Source of the DNA: Streptomyces actuosus
GTDB taxonomy: Bacteria > Actinomycetota > Actinomycetes > Streptomycetales > Streptomycetaceae
Length of the DNA: 64,000 nucleotides
Direction of reading: 5' to 3'
NCBI RefSeq assembly: GCF_016921115.1
Contig: NZ_JAFFZS010000009.1
Span: forward strand, 1-64,000
The position numbers and the translations under genes were made by a program. The notes under the pieces were generated by a model, which had not been told where the DNA came from, did no database searches, and was given only the letters and a program-made list of their open reading frames with translations. The first letter of the stretch is position 1, and the number at the start of each line of letters is the position of its first letter. Shown piece after piece: positions 63,386-64,000 of the stretch.

Positions 63386-64000
63386 TTATCGCCCGGACTT
63401 GGGGTCGAAGGCGTCCCGTACGGAGTCTCCGAGGAGGTTGAAGCACAGAACGAAGATCACCAGCGCGAGACCCGGGAAGAACATGAAGGCCGGGTCCTGC
63501 TCGGCGTAGTGCGCACCGGCCGCGAACAGTCGTCCCCAGTCGGGCGTCGGCTCGACGAAACCGACGCCGGCGAAGGAGAGGAACGCGATGGTGAGGATGG
63601 TGCTGGGCAGCTGGAACGTGAACTGCACCAGGATGGGCGTCACCACGTTCGGCAGGATCTCCTTGCGGACGATACGCCAGGGTGAGGCACCGGAGACCTT
63701 GGCGGCCTCGACGAACTCCCGCTCACGCAACGACAGTACGGTCGACCGCACCAGTCGGGCCATGCCCATCCAGCCCAGCAGCCACAGCACGATCAGCATC
63801 GCGAGGGCCCGGAAGTAGGTGGGCGTCTCCTCCCGCGGGTCCACGAAGAACGCGGTCACCACCGGCATGAAGGCGATGAAGAACAGCTGCTGCGGGAAGG
63901 AGAGGAAGAAGTCGGTGACCCGGCCGATCCAGTAGTCCGTCCGGCCGCCGAAGTAGCCACCGATGAGACCGATGACGACGCCCGTGGTCATCACCAGGGT
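63386..64000 (-). CDS. bldKA: BldKA-like oligopeptide importer permease (OppC type), 5' end cut by the window
   Basis: The final 205 or so residues of an OppC-type permease; the reading frame stays open to base 64000, so the N-terminal helix lies outside. Seen are TTGVVIGLIGGYFGGRTDYW, the EAA loop REFVEAAKVSGASPWRIVRK, VTPILVQFTFQLPSTILTI, and the ending RDAFDPKSGR. The stop is TAA, a rarity in this genome. The gap to bldKB is 101 bp. First known gene of the bldK-type operon. Confidence 0.83.
   Translation of the reverse strand, partial: TLVMTTGVVIGLIGGYFGGRTDYWIGRVTDFFLSFPQQLFFIAFMPVVTAFFVDPREETPTYFRALAMLIVLWLLGWMGMARLVRSTVLSLREREFVEAAKVSGASPWRIVRKEILPNVVTPILVQFTFQLPSTILTIAFLSFAGVGFVEPTPDWGRLFAAGAHYAEQDPAFMFFPGLALVIFVLCFNLLGDSVRDAFDPKSGR

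Overview
The window is chromosomal DNA from a Streptomyces-type actinomycete. The evidence is very high GC, many GTG starts (plus one TTG and one probable ATT), purine-rich ribosome binding sites, 4-bp GTGA/ATGA gene overlaps, and recognisable actinomycete genes: mshB (mycothiol), bldK (developmental oligopeptide importer), a mycobacterial-type sigE/anti-sigma/htrA/tatB locus, a DUF3117 protein and a 7Fe ferredoxin. Most of the window is ordered core chromosome. One clear accessory island and a smaller possible insertion interrupt it.

Layout. (1) 1-549: the tail of an unidentified gene, a 170-bp near-palindrome and a 17-bp tandem repeat, probably the end of a mobile element. (2) 550-17408: an envelope-stress and housekeeping block. 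It holds a lipoprotein, an MgtE-N/CBS protein, a DUF1003 membrane protein, mrp, a hypothetical, tatB, an HtrA protease, a zinc anti-sigma factor, SigE, a divergent O-methyltransferase, DUF3117, a PaaG-like enzyme, tag, a DivIVA-like protein, a FolP2-like protein, a LOG-family protein and dapE. From memory, gene content and order closely match the Mycobacterium tuberculosis Rv1202-Rv1232c region. (3) 17556-23329: a transglycosylase-like membrane protein, a small secreted protein, dapC, fdxA, a GNAT acetyltransferase and a SirB1-like protein. (4) 23330-37157: the accessory island. Two decayed insertion sequences (ISL3-type and IS630-type) are followed by a minus-strand operon of a LamG-domain secreted protein, a 2328-residue Rhs/YD-repeat protein ending in a Hint domain and a nuclease-like toxin tip, and a small probable immunity gene. 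(5) 37807-46861: a lipoprotein, a four-gene ABC exporter/two-component operon, a peptidoglycan-binding-type membrane protein, a DUF6113-type protein, mshB and a tiny membrane protein. (6) 47018-51688: an S9 prolyl oligopeptidase-family peptidase and an operon of three secreted proteins (lipoprotein, PEBP-like, YHYH-like). (7) 52110-64000: two successive oligopeptide ABC importers. The second has the bldK gene order, with bldKA cut by the window end.

Functionally, the left half links surface-stress sensing (SigE and its anti-sigma factor) with envelope protein quality control (HtrA) and Tat export (TatB), beside Fe-S assembly (Mrp) and lysine/peptidoglycan precursor synthesis (DapE, DapC). The right half is dominated by peptide metabolism: an oligopeptidase next to two peptide importers. 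The Rhs island is the best candidate for an interesting system. It looks like a secreted polymorphic toxin whose C-terminal tip and immunity gene have visibly lower GC than the Rhs core. The YHYH/PEBP trio, with a pair of direct repeats upstream spaced two helical turns apart, is the next most interesting.

All functional calls rest on reading motifs, lengths and context by eye. No database search was run.
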